Origin: Niastella sp.
GTDB lineage: Bacteria; Bacteroidota; Bacteroidia; Chitinophagales; Chitinophagaceae
Direction: 5' to 3'
DNA: 18,044 bases
Assembly: GCA_021154515.1 (NCBI GenBank)
Contig: JAJKIL010000421.1
Span: 1 to 18,044 of the forward strand
Numbering within the stretch: the stretch's first letter is position 1; every line of letters begins with the position of its first letter. This document shows positions 1-7,839 of this stretch, in pieces. Below the pieces are notes generated by a model, which was given only the letters and a program-made list of their open reading frames with translations, did not search any database and was not told where the DNA came from. Position numbers and translations under genes: made by a program.

Positions 1-941
1 AACAACGCCGATTCAATAATGTAGGAGGCATTGCCATTATCGGTGTATGTTTGAAAATTCACATCTACATTCAATGGATTGCCCACAGTGACGGAACCCA
101 GGGGATGAACATTAGTAGTCACCTGTTCTCCGGGGCACCAGCCGGCCCGGTTGTACACCCAGGTGCCCGACTGCGGATATAAATTATTGCTGCCGCAATT
201 GTCCTTCCAGATTGTTTTGGTTTCCTTTAAACTGTTGTTGGCATACACCTGATAATATTTGCTGCAGAATTCTGAACAACCGGTATTGTCGCTGCCATGA
301 CCGGTAACGGTAAAATTCATGTTAGCCTGCTGCGTGTTGGCAGGCACGGTTAAGGTCGTAGCTGGCAGGTAATTCTCTATGGGGTCGGTGGACCGGCCAA
401 ATGGAAAAGCGCCATGCCACAATCTTTTAATACCAGTTACATTGCGGGGCGGTACACCTTCGATAAAAGCGAATTTTATATTACCGGTAAATCCGCCGGA
501 GTAGTTATGATAACTCAACCGGATAGTCGCTGCATTTTTCAGCAGGGGATAAAAATCTGTTACATCAAAATAATACCGCTGCTTCCAGCCCCAGGGTGTT
601 CTGGGATAAGAGGCATTGGCGTATGGAGTAATGAGCCGGGATAATTCAAACGTATCGGTAGGCGTCATTAAAAAATTCTGTACTGTATAATCCCAGTCGC
701 CACAATATTGCGTACCGGCCGGGCACTGGTATTTACCCAGTGTAAATACCATAATTATTTTGCGATAAGAAACAGTGCCGGAAGGAAAATTTACAGGGGA
801 GTCGAAATCATTGTACCAGTCGAGCTGTACATCATTTTGCGCCTGTACCCAGGTAGTGTCGCCGGGGTTGGCTAAACTTTTTGCAGATAGCAGAAAAACA
901 ATACTGAGCAATAACATAACTGCCCGTACAAAATGGCTCAT
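1..941 (-). CDS. Secreted PNGase F-like peptide-N-glycosidase, 3' end cut by the window
   Basis: The family cleaves N-glycans from glycoproteins by hydrolysing the glycosyl-asparagine amide bond outside the cytoplasm. The first 313 residues are present. Residues 1-24 are a signal peptide. The rest follows the two-domain PNGase F layout: first jelly roll about 30-165, second from about 170. Cysteines at 73/80, 222/226 and 249/269 match the three disulfides I recall for Elizabethkingia PNGase F. Asp84 in CGDWD sits where catalytic Asp60 should be, and Glu224 in GCSEFC where Glu206 should be. The run YPQSGTW-x-YNRAGWCPG (255-271) is a family hallmark. By my gap-free alignment from memory the Glu118 position is His145, so activity is not certain. 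The start is fixed by an in-frame stop (945-947) just upstream. Family assignment is confident; enzymatic competence is not. Confidence 0.88.
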   Translation of the reverse strand, partial: MSHFVRAVMLLLSIVFLLSAKSLANPGDTTWVQAQNDVQLDWYNDFDSPVNFPSGTVSYRKIIMVFTLGKYQCPAGTQYCGDWDYTVQNFLMTPTDTFELSRLITPYANASYPRTPWGWKQRYYFDVTDFYPLLKNAATIRLSYHNYSGGFTGNIKFAFIEGVPPRNVTGIKRLWHGAFPFGRSTDPIENYLPATTLTVPANTQQANMNFTVTGHGSDNTGCSEFCSKYYQVYANNSLKETKTIWKDNCGSNNLYPQSGTWVYNRAGWCPGEQVTTNVHPLGSVTVGNPLNVDVNFQTYTDNGNASYIIESAL

Positions 942-1316
942 TTGTTACAGTTGAGTTTTGGTTGTCAAATTATTTATATCTGATCCGGGAATCTGATCTG
1001 TGTTTCGAAAACCAACAGATCATGATCGTTTTTCAAATAGTACAGTTGGGCTATATATTATTATTACGTTAATAGAGTAAAAAAAGGGGGAGACAGGGTG
1101 ACTACAATACCGGGACAACATCGGGACAAACGGGATTTTCCACATTTTCACCCCCTCCTATACAGGTATTCACTTAACCATAACACATAACATAAATGTG
1201 TCACATTAACGTTTGACCCAAAGTTGTAAGCAAAAAGCAATACTTTCTCAACCCCACGTTAGTGAGGCTGCAGCGCTTAGGTAACCGCTTTAGGCGTTGA
1301 GCTTTTGGCCTTAAGC
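942..1316. other. Intergenic region upstream of the PNGase-like gene
   Basis: About 375 bp with no convincing gene, lying upstream of the PNGase-like gene and downstream of the TPR gene, both on the minus strand. It holds a perfect 6-bp inverted repeat ACACAT/ATGTGT (1183-1188 and 1196-1201), the 10-bp palindrome GATCATGATC near 1019-1028, and an 11-bp-spaced direct repeat CGGGACAA (1111-1118, 1122-1129) with a further CGGGA at 1131. I see no clean TTTG/TAnnTTTG promoter and no convincing rho-independent terminator for the TPR gene. Confidence 0.5.
1111..1135. repeat. Short direct repeat CGGGACAA, possible operator
   Basis: CGGGACAA occurs at 1111-1118 and 1122-1129, one helical turn apart, followed by a third partial copy CGGGA at 1131-1135. 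It lies about 170-190 bp upstream of the PNGase-like start codon. Spacing of 11 bp fits a protein-binding site, but a regulatory role is inference. Confidence 0.35.
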
Positions 1317-3026
1317 CTACAGTGACGCTACCAGCTCTTCGAGGGCCGCATCATCCGCCACATTAATTTTTTTGCGAATACGCTGTCGTGTTTTTTTAAT
1401 GGAGTCGGGCGCAATGCCAAGCATGCCGGCCATTTCCCGTTTCGACAGTTGTAACTTCATCAGGGCAAGTAAACGTTGTTCCGAAGGTGTTAAATCGGGG
1501 AAGCGTTGTTTGAGTGTAGAAAAAAATCCTATTTGTACTTTTTCAAATAAGTTCCTGAATTCATTCCAGTCGTTTTCTGTGAGGATAGAATACTGTTTCA
1601 GCTTCGCAGCAATCGCCTCTTTTTCCTGCAGCAACATGTACTGTTCAGGTTGCGCGTGCAACTGTTCAATTTCCAGTTTAAACTGGTTTATCAGCTGGTT
1701 CTTTTCCCGCACGCTGTCGATATAATAATGCAACTGCCTGACGGCGTTATTCAGCAGCTCTTTGTTTTTCTTTTGCTTTAATTGCTGGCGGAAGATGAGC
1801 TGGGCGGCAATGATCAACACCAGCAGGATCACCACAATTATAAAATTACGTACCAGCACCATTTTGCTTTTCTCGCTCTCCAGCAACTTCATTTCCGACA
1901 AATGCAATTCCACCGCTACTTTCTGTTCGGCCTGACTGAACACGACGGCATCACGCCGCTGGTTCAACTTGTTCACCACCCGCCGGGCAGTATCCAGATA
2001 GGCAAAAGCACTGTCGTACCGCTTCAGGTATTTGAATAAGCGCGCCTTTTGTAAAGCATAATACACAAAAGGCCGCCGGTCGGTCTGTCTGTTTATCACC
2101 TCCCGCGCTTCTTCCAGTTTTAAGGCAGCAGCGTGCACCAAATGCTTATCCAGATCCAGATCGGCCAGCATGATGATGGTATTGGCGGCGCTGGTCCATT
2201 CTTTACTGGCCATGCTTAGCTCGTAATCAGTTTTTAATAAAGGAACAGCTTCGTCGTTCTGCTTTAAAAAGTAATACACTGTTCCCAGGTTACCCGAAAG
2301 GATACCCGTCCAGGCAACATTATGGATGACGCGGGCAGTATCCAGTCCCCTGGTGAAATAGAAAATAGCGCTGTCATACTGTTTCAATTCCCGGTAAGCC
2401 AATCCCAGGGTATTCAGCGTGCGAACTGCATACAATGAATTGCTGTATGGATACCTGATGGCTTCCGATAAATACAGTTTTGCTTTATCGAAATTTCCAA
2501 AGTCGCAATAGATATAACCCAAATCATATAAATAACGGCTTGCATATGGATAATTCTCATATCCTATCTTCTGGATAATATTATTGGCTCTTATCATATA
2601 TTCAAAGGCCTGGGGAAATTTATCCTGTTTGTAATACAACCACCCCATATTGTTATAGATCTCCGCTTCAGCTTCTTTCATCTCCAGCCGCAAAGCCATA
2701 TTGAGTGCAGTAGTAAAGAATTCCAGCGCTTTGCCATTGCGCTGGTTGCTGAAATATTCTTTGAGGTAATCGCCCATGGCCATCACCGAAAATATTTTCA
2801 GGGGCATATCATGTATGTTGGTAGCCCATTGACTGATGTGGTTCAATGCAACAAACGCCTGTGCAGAATCGAGGTGAATGATCTGATCGTTATAGATCTT
2901 CCGGGCAACAGTGAGCCGGTCTTCCCGGTTGGCATTTTTCAGTACAGATAAAAAATCGGTTTGCCCGGGCCTGGCTATAACCAGTGCAGGTAATAGCTGG
3001 CACAATAGCACAATAATAGTTCTCAT
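1317..3026 (-). CDS. TPR protein with one membrane segment and a C-terminal LuxR-like HTH
   Basis: 569 residues. Residues 1-18 are a signal peptide. Several tetratricopeptide repeats span about 98-350, visible as helix pairs with the A-x-x-Y-N-N-M-G-W-L-Y type signature at 121-131, and again near 163-195, 203-236 and 244-275. A hydrophobic segment at about 393-412 is the single membrane span. It is followed by a charged, coiled-coil-like helix (413-475) and a GerE/LuxR-like helix-turn-helix at about 511-569 (LTPSEQRLLALMKL, then the recognition helix DSIKKTRQRIRKKI). This layout, periplasmic TPR sensor joined to a cytoplasmic HTH, is common in Bacteroidota and usually annotated only as a TPR protein. 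The likely role is a membrane-tethered transcription regulator; ligand and targets are unknown. It is transcribed divergently from the phosphodiesterase gene. Confidence 0.85.
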   Translation of the reverse strand: MRTIIVLLCQLLPALVIARPGQTDFLSVLKNANREDRLTVARKIYNDQIIHLDSAQAFVALNHISQWATNIHDMPLKIFSVMAMGDYLKEYFSNQRNGKALEFFTTALNMALRLEMKEAEAEIYNNMGWLYYKQDKFPQAFEYMIRANNIIQKIGYENYPYASRYLYDLGYIYCDFGNFDKAKLYLSEAIRYPYSNSLYAVRTLNTLGLAYRELKQYDSAIFYFTRGLDTARVIHNVAWTGILSGNLGTVYYFLKQNDEAVPLLKTDYELSMASKEWTSAANTIIMLADLDLDKHLVHAAALKLEEAREVINRQTDRRPFVYYALQKARLFKYLKRYDSAFAYLDTARRVVNKLNQRRDAVVFSQAEQKVAVELHLSEMKLLESEKSKMVLVRNFIIVVILLVLIIAAQLIFRQQLKQKKNKELLNNAVRQLHYYIDSVREKNQLINQFKLEIEQLHAQPEQYMLLQEKEAIAAKLKQYSILTENDWNEFRNLFEKVQIGFFSTLKQRFPDLTPSEQRLLALMKLQLSKREMAGMLGIAPDSIKKTRQRIRKKINVADDAALEELVASL

Positions 3027-3380
3027 GTTCGTTTAGTTCAGTTAATTCAGCCGTTCTGGTTACATACGATGACCTGCTCCATCTGCCATACGGCCGGGAG
3101 ATTGCAGGCAGCAATCATTATTTTAATAGTTAATGCAGGCAAGAATCTGATTCAACATCGATCTTGATAAAAGCGGAGAATAACAGGAATTGAAAAAACA
3201 GTCAGTAATGCGATAATAAAAAATTATTGGCAATATAAAAAACTATTTTTTTACTAGTACCATGCAACCCTTTTAATAGTCTATTGTTCGATGTTATTTG
3301 CTAAATGGTAAGCATACACATAATCATAACATTAAATTCATTTTGAACAGAAACCAGACCATTTAAATTCGCGCTTAATT
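3027..3380. promoter_or_regulatory. Divergent AT-rich intergenic region
   Basis: About 350 bp separate two divergent genes (TPR-HTH on minus, phosphodiesterase on plus), so both promoters should lie here. The stretch 3210-3370 is strongly AT-rich. I find no full Bacteroidota-type promoter; the closest piece for the plus gene is TCATTTTG (about 3340), without a well-placed -33 TTTG. TGCCTGCA-like words recur on the minus strand around 3105-3140. An 8-bp inverted pair AACATCGA/TCGATGTT (about 3154 and 3291) is widely spaced and may be chance. Confidence 0.4.
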
Positions 3381-4721
3381 ATGAAGAAATTTCTTTTTGG
3401 AGTTGGTGCTTTTTTGTTGTGCCATTCACTCGCTGCACAGGAATCGCATGTTGTGCTGATCAGTATCGACGGGTTAAGGCCTGAATTTTACAAAGACCCT
3501 TCCTGGAACATGGTGCACTTGCGGCAGGCTATGGAAACGGGTTCTTACGCCGATGGCGTAGAAGGCGTTTTCCCAACGGTCACCTACCCTTCTCACACAA
3601 CCATGATCACCGGCGTAAAGCCGCTGAAACATGGTGTTTATTATAACACCCCTGCTGAACCACTCGGTGTTACCGGCAACTGGTTGTGGAAATATGAAAA
3701 TATAAAAGTGCCTACGTTGTTCAGCGTGGCAAAAGAAAAAGGGTTGAAAACGGCCGCTGTTTTCTGGCCCGTATCTGTAGGCGGACCAGCAACCTACAAC
3801 ATTCCTGAATACTGGTACCTGCCCAAAGAAAAAGGACAGGACCGCGTGATGTCGAAAGCCCTGCAGGAAAATGCAACGCCCGCTGGATTGTATGAAGAAG
3901 TGGAACAACATGCGACAGGCAAACTGGAAGAAATTGATTTTAACGGCGACTACCTGGGCATAGATGAAAACCTGGCCCGTATGAGCTGTTATCTTATTCG
4001 TCAATATAAACCCGCTTTACTCGCAGTTCACCTGGTTACGGTTGACCATTTTGAACATGAGCAGGGCCGTGATGGTGATAAAGTTCGCGCGGCTATTGCC
4101 GGAGTTGACAGAGCCATCAAGAGTATCAGGGAAGCTGTACAAAAAGCAGGCATTGCCGATAACACCACATTTATAGTTACCGGTGATCATGGTTTTGTAG
4201 ATATTCATTCAAACATTGCGCCCAATGTGTTGCTGGTAAAAGCCGGTTTATACGATCCGCAAAAACCAGAAAACTGGAAAGCTTATTTCCATCAAGCCGG
4301 TGGTGCAGCATTTCTGCAGTTAAAAGACAAAAACGACAAACAAACCAAAGAGAAAGTACTGCAGTTGCTGAACAGCCTGCCCCTGGCCCAACAAAAGACG
4401 TTCATAATAAAAACAAGGGAAGAGATGGATGCCATTGGCGCCGATGGGTCTGCTACTCTGGCGTTAGCTGCTAAACAGGGATATGCTTTTTCCGGCGCCA
4501 CCAGTGGTGAATTCATTCGAGCCGGCAAAGGCGGCACCCATGGTTTCTACCCTGACTTCAAAGAAATACAAACCGGTTTTGTTGCCTTTGGTTATGGTAT
4601 TAAGAAAGGCGTGGTAATACCGCAAATGGGTTTAGTTGATATTGCCCCGCTGATCAGTAAATTATTAAATCTGAACATGCCCGCTGGTGACGGCGTATTG
4701 CTGGAAGGATTATTAAAATAG
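3381..4721 (+). CDS. Secreted nucleotide pyrophosphatase/phosphodiesterase (NPP), alkaline phosphatase superfamily
   Basis: 446 residues, close to the usual size of bacterial NPP enzymes. Residues 1-19 form a signal peptide. The two-metal active site of the family is complete: Asp30 (ISIDGLRP), nucleophile Thr68 in PTVTYPSHTTMITG, Asp222 and His226 (VDHFEHEQG), Asp269 and His270 (VTGDHGF), and His387 (GGTHGFYP). These enzymes hydrolyse phosphodiester or pyrophosphate bonds of nucleotides or lipid headgroups in the periplasm or outside the cell, using two zinc ions. The exact substrate cannot be read from the sequence. It is a single-gene unit: divergent from the gene on its left and closed by a strong terminator 28 bp after the stop. 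The ATG sits directly at the signal peptide, so the start is well supported. Confidence 0.93.
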   Translation: MKKFLFGVGAFLLCHSLAAQESHVVLISIDGLRPEFYKDPSWNMVHLRQAMETGSYADGVEGVFPTVTYPSHTTMITGVKPLKHGVYYNTPAEPLGVTGNWLWKYENIKVPTLFSVAKEKGLKTAAVFWPVSVGGPATYNIPEYWYLPKEKGQDRVMSKALQENATPAGLYEEVEQHATGKLEEIDFNGDYLGIDENLARMSCYLIRQYKPALLAVHLVTVDHFEHEQGRDGDKVRAAIAGVDRAIKSIREAVQKAGIADNTTFIVTGDHGFVDIHSNIAPNVLLVKAGLYDPQKPENWKAYFHQAGGAAFLQLKDKNDKQTKEKVLQLLNSLPLAQQKTFIIKTREEMDAIGADGSATLALAAKQGYAFSGATSGEFIRAGKGGTHGFYPDFKEIQTGFVAFGYGIKKGVVIPQMGLVDIAPLISKLLNLNMPAGDGVLLEGLLK

Positions 4722-4749
4722 CTCTACCCACTCTTCGATTATTGACAGA

Positions 4750-4780
4750 GGGCCTACCGTTAGCGGTTGGCCCATTTTTA
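4750..4780 (+). terminator. Rho-independent terminator of the phosphodiesterase gene
   Basis: GGGCCTACCG (4750-4759), loop TTAG, CGGTTGGCCC (4764-4773): a 10-bp stem with one T:T mismatch, followed by ATTTTTAT. It lies 28 bp after the stop codon and separates this gene from the next plus-strand gene. Confidence 0.9.
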
Positions 4781-4860
4781 TATTAGCATTATATTTCTAT
4801 TTCCCCGCTTTCAATAAATGGTAGGCATGGTCGTTCTTGGCGTCTAAACCATTTGATCCT

Positions 4861-7635
4861 ATGCGTTATTCCGTACCTGGCATATGTGTATCCCTGTTAT
4901 TACTGTTTACCCATGATATTTTTTCACAATGTCCCGCCCCAATCCCACTATCCATCACGAAAGTAACAACTACCGAAAGCCGTTGCCAGGCATCAGGCAC
5001 AGCTGTTGTACAGCTAACGGGTGGCGCCGCTCCTTTTAATTTTAGTATTACAGCCGGCCCTGTACTGGTACCAACCCAATCATCAAATCAATTTCAATCA
5101 CTCTCAGCCGGCAGTTATACCGTTCGCGTTACAGATAATTGTAATACATCCAGTACCGCCAACTTTACGATTACCGGTTCATATGGCGTACCTGTGCCCA
5201 CAGAACAGCTTACATCGCCCACCTGCCCTGGTGGTAACGATGGTAAAATCACGATAACCGTTACAAAAGGACGGCCCTCCTTTACCTACGCATTGGTAAA
5301 TCCATCACCGGTTATCGTACCCGCACAACCGGGCAACGTGTTCACCGGTTTGCCGGCTGGTTCTTATACGTACCAGGTAACTGACTCTTGTGGTAATTTT
5401 CAAACCAGGACCGTTACTTTACCCGATGGGAATATCGGCTCATTTTTTGCAAACCGGGAGAATCCCAAATATGAAGGGTGTGATTCTTTTTCCATTCCTT
5501 ATGCTATAGCTAACAACGGCTCTGTACGACCGCCCTATACCATTACATTGACATTGCCTAATGGTGTTACGCAAACCCATGTGTTCAATAGTAATGAACT
5601 GCGCCCGCCCAATCTCGGCTATATAATTATAGATACTTTCCGTTTCAGGTACCACCACGTTCCGGGTGCATCGGATCCCCTTCCCTTCACTATGTCGAAT
5701 GGTTGTGGGTACACTACATCTGCTAATGGCTATTTATATGGACTGAATATGGTCGCTACCAGGATCCTGAGTGGTTGCCAATCGCTTACCTATACATTTG
5801 ATCAGAATTCAGACAATAGTCCTGGCGCTACTAACAAATATCATTGTAACACTATTACCTATAACCTGGTTAGTCCGGCGAATGTAGTAGTAGCCACACA
5901 AACCAATAACTCCACGTTCTCCGGTTTTCCGCCTGGCAATAACTACCGGGTAGTGCGGCAGGATTGTTGTTCAAAAGACAGTATTTATTTCAACTGGGAA
6001 CAACGGCCTGCGTTGCAGCTATATGTTGGCCGCTCTTCCGGTTATGTTTGTAAAGAAGGGACAACCGCTGTCACAGTATCCCTCAACAACCCCACCCAGG
6101 TTAATATCATTATAGCATCGGGGCCGCCTTCCGTTACATTTGCCGATGGCACGGTGCATAATTACACATATCCCGATACGATAAAGAACCTATCCTTTAA
6201 CAATAGCAACGCAACGCTCAATTATTTTACCGCAGGCACGTATACCCTCATCGCGGTGGACACCTGTGGCGCACGTTCTACTGTAACCCTTACCATAACA
6301 CCGGCGGAATTGCGGCATTCTACCTTTTCCACTACGCTAAAAAAAGGATGTATCAATGACAACAAGATCATCTTTACAGCTCAATCCAGCACAGGCTTAT
6401 ATGATGGTCAAATCCTGGTCGGTAACCGGTTTTTCAACGCATATCATTTTCCATTAACTGATTCGGTTGTGAATTTGCCGCCGGGCACCTATGACAATTA
6501 CTATGGTTATAGCAAACAGGGATCTCCCTGGTATTATTTAAAAGGCATGAGCACTTATAGCTGTGACACATTAAAATCGACCATTGTGATACCGGCTTAT
6601 ACACAACCCGCTTTTGCAATGGCGCCGGCTATAGCTGTTTGCAACAATCTACGCACGATAGCACTGTTGCCCGACAGCAATTCAGGTGTTTCGCCATACA
6701 GGTACCGTATCTCCGCTGGCGCCACCACCACACCTTTACAAAACAGCAATATCTTCTCAGGTTTAACCGCGGGCGCCTATACCCTTCAGCTGGCCGATGC
6801 CTGTGGCAACAGCTTCTCAAACAGTGTAATCATCGATACACTCAGTGTACCGGCAGTACATGTTGCCGGAACTGTTTGCGTGGGTACCAACACTACCCTT
6901 TCGCTGCCTGTGAATCCTTATTATACATACAGCTGGCAACGTCCTAACGGAAATATCGTAAACGGTAATACGCTTGGGCTGACCCCGCTCACGACGAACG
7001 ATTTCGGGAATTATGTTGTTTCTGCAACCAGCAACATCAACGGCTGTATCAATACCAAAACGCACAGGCTGGTGGTAACAAATTGCTCTATAACCGGCAT
7101 ACTGCCCATGACACTGTTGCAATTCAACGGAAATCGCCGGGGTAATACCGTTGTATTGCAATGGGAAACCGCTGAGGAACTAAATACCAGTCATTTTATA
7201 GTGGAAAGAAGTACAGATGGCATCCATTTCAATGCCATTCAAAAAGTGATGGTATCCGGTGAAGGTACCGGCAACTACACAACAGCCGACTATCAACCAT
7301 TGCCTGGTCTGTTATATTATCGCCTGCAAATGGTTGACATAGACGGTCGGTTCACCTACAGCCATACGCTTTCTATAAATAATGATAACAATACTATTAC
7401 GGTAGCGCCGCGGCTGATCACCGACAACAGTGAGATAAAAGTTACACATGCAGCCAGTACACAATCCGCCGTTATTCAAATTACAGGCATCGATGGCAAA
7501 GTATGGTTAACCCAACCTGTTGCCAAAGGCAGCCTGCAAACCACCATTAACACGAATTGGTTGGTCAAAGGAAATTACCTGGTAGTGTATAGTGGAGATG
7601 GAGCACGTACTGCAGTGCAAATAGTGAAACTATAG
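4861..7635 (+). CDS. Large surface protein with SprB/PKD-like repeats and a T9SS C-terminal domain
   Basis: I start this at ATG 4861 rather than TTG 4837, because the ATG opens directly on a signal peptide (about 1-22, ending HDIFSQ); this gives 924 residues. The body is rich in Thr, Ser, Asn and Cys and holds repeated beta-sandwich units marked by the motif G-S/T-Y-T-x-x-V-x-D-x-C-G near residues 82, 164, 457 and 636, as in SprB-type and PKD/Ig-like adhesin repeats. From about 747 comes the FnIII-like module common in front of T9SS tails (LPMTLLQFNG, VVLQWETAEE, FIVERSTDG, YYRLQMVDIDG). The last ~75 residues form a sorting domain (VIQITGIDGKV, LVKGNYLVVYSGD). The usual PNP at the start of that domain is absent. 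Expected location is the cell surface or the medium; ligand unknown. No catalytic domain is evident. Confidence 0.85.
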   Translation: MRYSVPGICVSLLLLFTHDIFSQCPAPIPLSITKVTTTESRCQASGTAVVQLTGGAAPFNFSITAGPVLVPTQSSNQFQSLSAGSYTVRVTDNCNTSSTANFTITGSYGVPVPTEQLTSPTCPGGNDGKITITVTKGRPSFTYALVNPSPVIVPAQPGNVFTGLPAGSYTYQVTDSCGNFQTRTVTLPDGNIGSFFANRENPKYEGCDSFSIPYAIANNGSVRPPYTITLTLPNGVTQTHVFNSNELRPPNLGYIIIDTFRFRYHHVPGASDPLPFTMSNGCGYTTSANGYLYGLNMVATRILSGCQSLTYTFDQNSDNSPGATNKYHCNTITYNLVSPANVVVATQTNNSTFSGFPPGNNYRVVRQDCCSKDSIYFNWEQRPALQLYVGRSSGYVCKEGTTAVTVSLNNPTQVNIIIASGPPSVTFADGTVHNYTYPDTIKNLSFNNSNATLNYFTAGTYTLIAVDTCGARSTVTLTITPAELRHSTFSTTLKKGCINDNKIIFTAQSSTGLYDGQILVGNRFFNAYHFPLTDSVVNLPPGTYDNYYGYSKQGSPWYYLKGMSTYSCDTLKSTIVIPAYTQPAFAMAPAIAVCNNLRTIALLPDSNSGVSPYRYRISAGATTTPLQNSNIFSGLTAGAYTLQLADACGNSFSNSVIIDTLSVPAVHVAGTVCVGTNTTLSLPVNPYYTYSWQRPNGNIVNGNTLGLTPLTTNDFGNYVVSATSNINGCINTKTHRLVVTNCSITGILPMTLLQFNGNRRGNTVVLQWETAEELNTSHFIVERSTDGIHFNAIQKVMVSGEGTGNYTTADYQPLPGLLYYRLQMVDIDGRFTYSHTLSINNDNNTITVAPRLITDNSEIKVTHAASTQSAVIQITGIDGKVWLTQPVAKGSLQTTINTNWLVKGNYLVVYSGDGARTAVQIVKL

Positions 7636-7642
7636 GCAGAAG

Positions 7643-7750
7643 GTACCAGATACAAGAATCAAGGCACAGGAATTTACAACTCAGGTTTCCCGAATATTAC
7701 CGGAGACTCCGAATGTTAAGACTTGTGCCTTGCACCTTGTGTCTTATGGT
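7643..7750. repeat. Inverted pair of heptanucleotide (CTTGTGC-like) arrays in the convergent gap
   Basis: On the plus strand 7722-7749 reads CTTGTGC CTTGCAC CTTGTGT CTTATGG: four units of a 7-bp repeat. The complement of about 7636-7670 reads CTGTGC CTTGATT CTTGTAT CTGGTAC CTTCTGC, the same unit in the opposite orientation. The arms pair as a 9-bp perfect stem (7660-7668 with 7724-7732), then after 3 bp another 5 bp (7652-7656 with 7736-7740), around a 55-base spacer. A T-rich run follows at 7756-7775. The site starts a few bases after the stop of the T9SS-tail gene and lies before the stop of the convergent SusD gene, so it may act as a terminator. Confidence 0.75.
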
Positions 7751-7839
7751 ATTAGTTCTTTTATTTTTATTTATTGAAACACCAGGTCGCACTGGCTGCT
7801 TTCATAAACAATCTCAACGGTCTCCGCGTCGATGCAGGT

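Noticed and set aside
3474..4004. 176-residue minus-strand ORF inside the phosphodiesterase gene
   Set aside because: Antisense shadow of a fully conserved active-site region.
4837..4860. Upstream TTG start for the T9SS-tail protein
   Set aside because: It would put eight residues ahead of a signal peptide that begins cleanly at ATG 4861.
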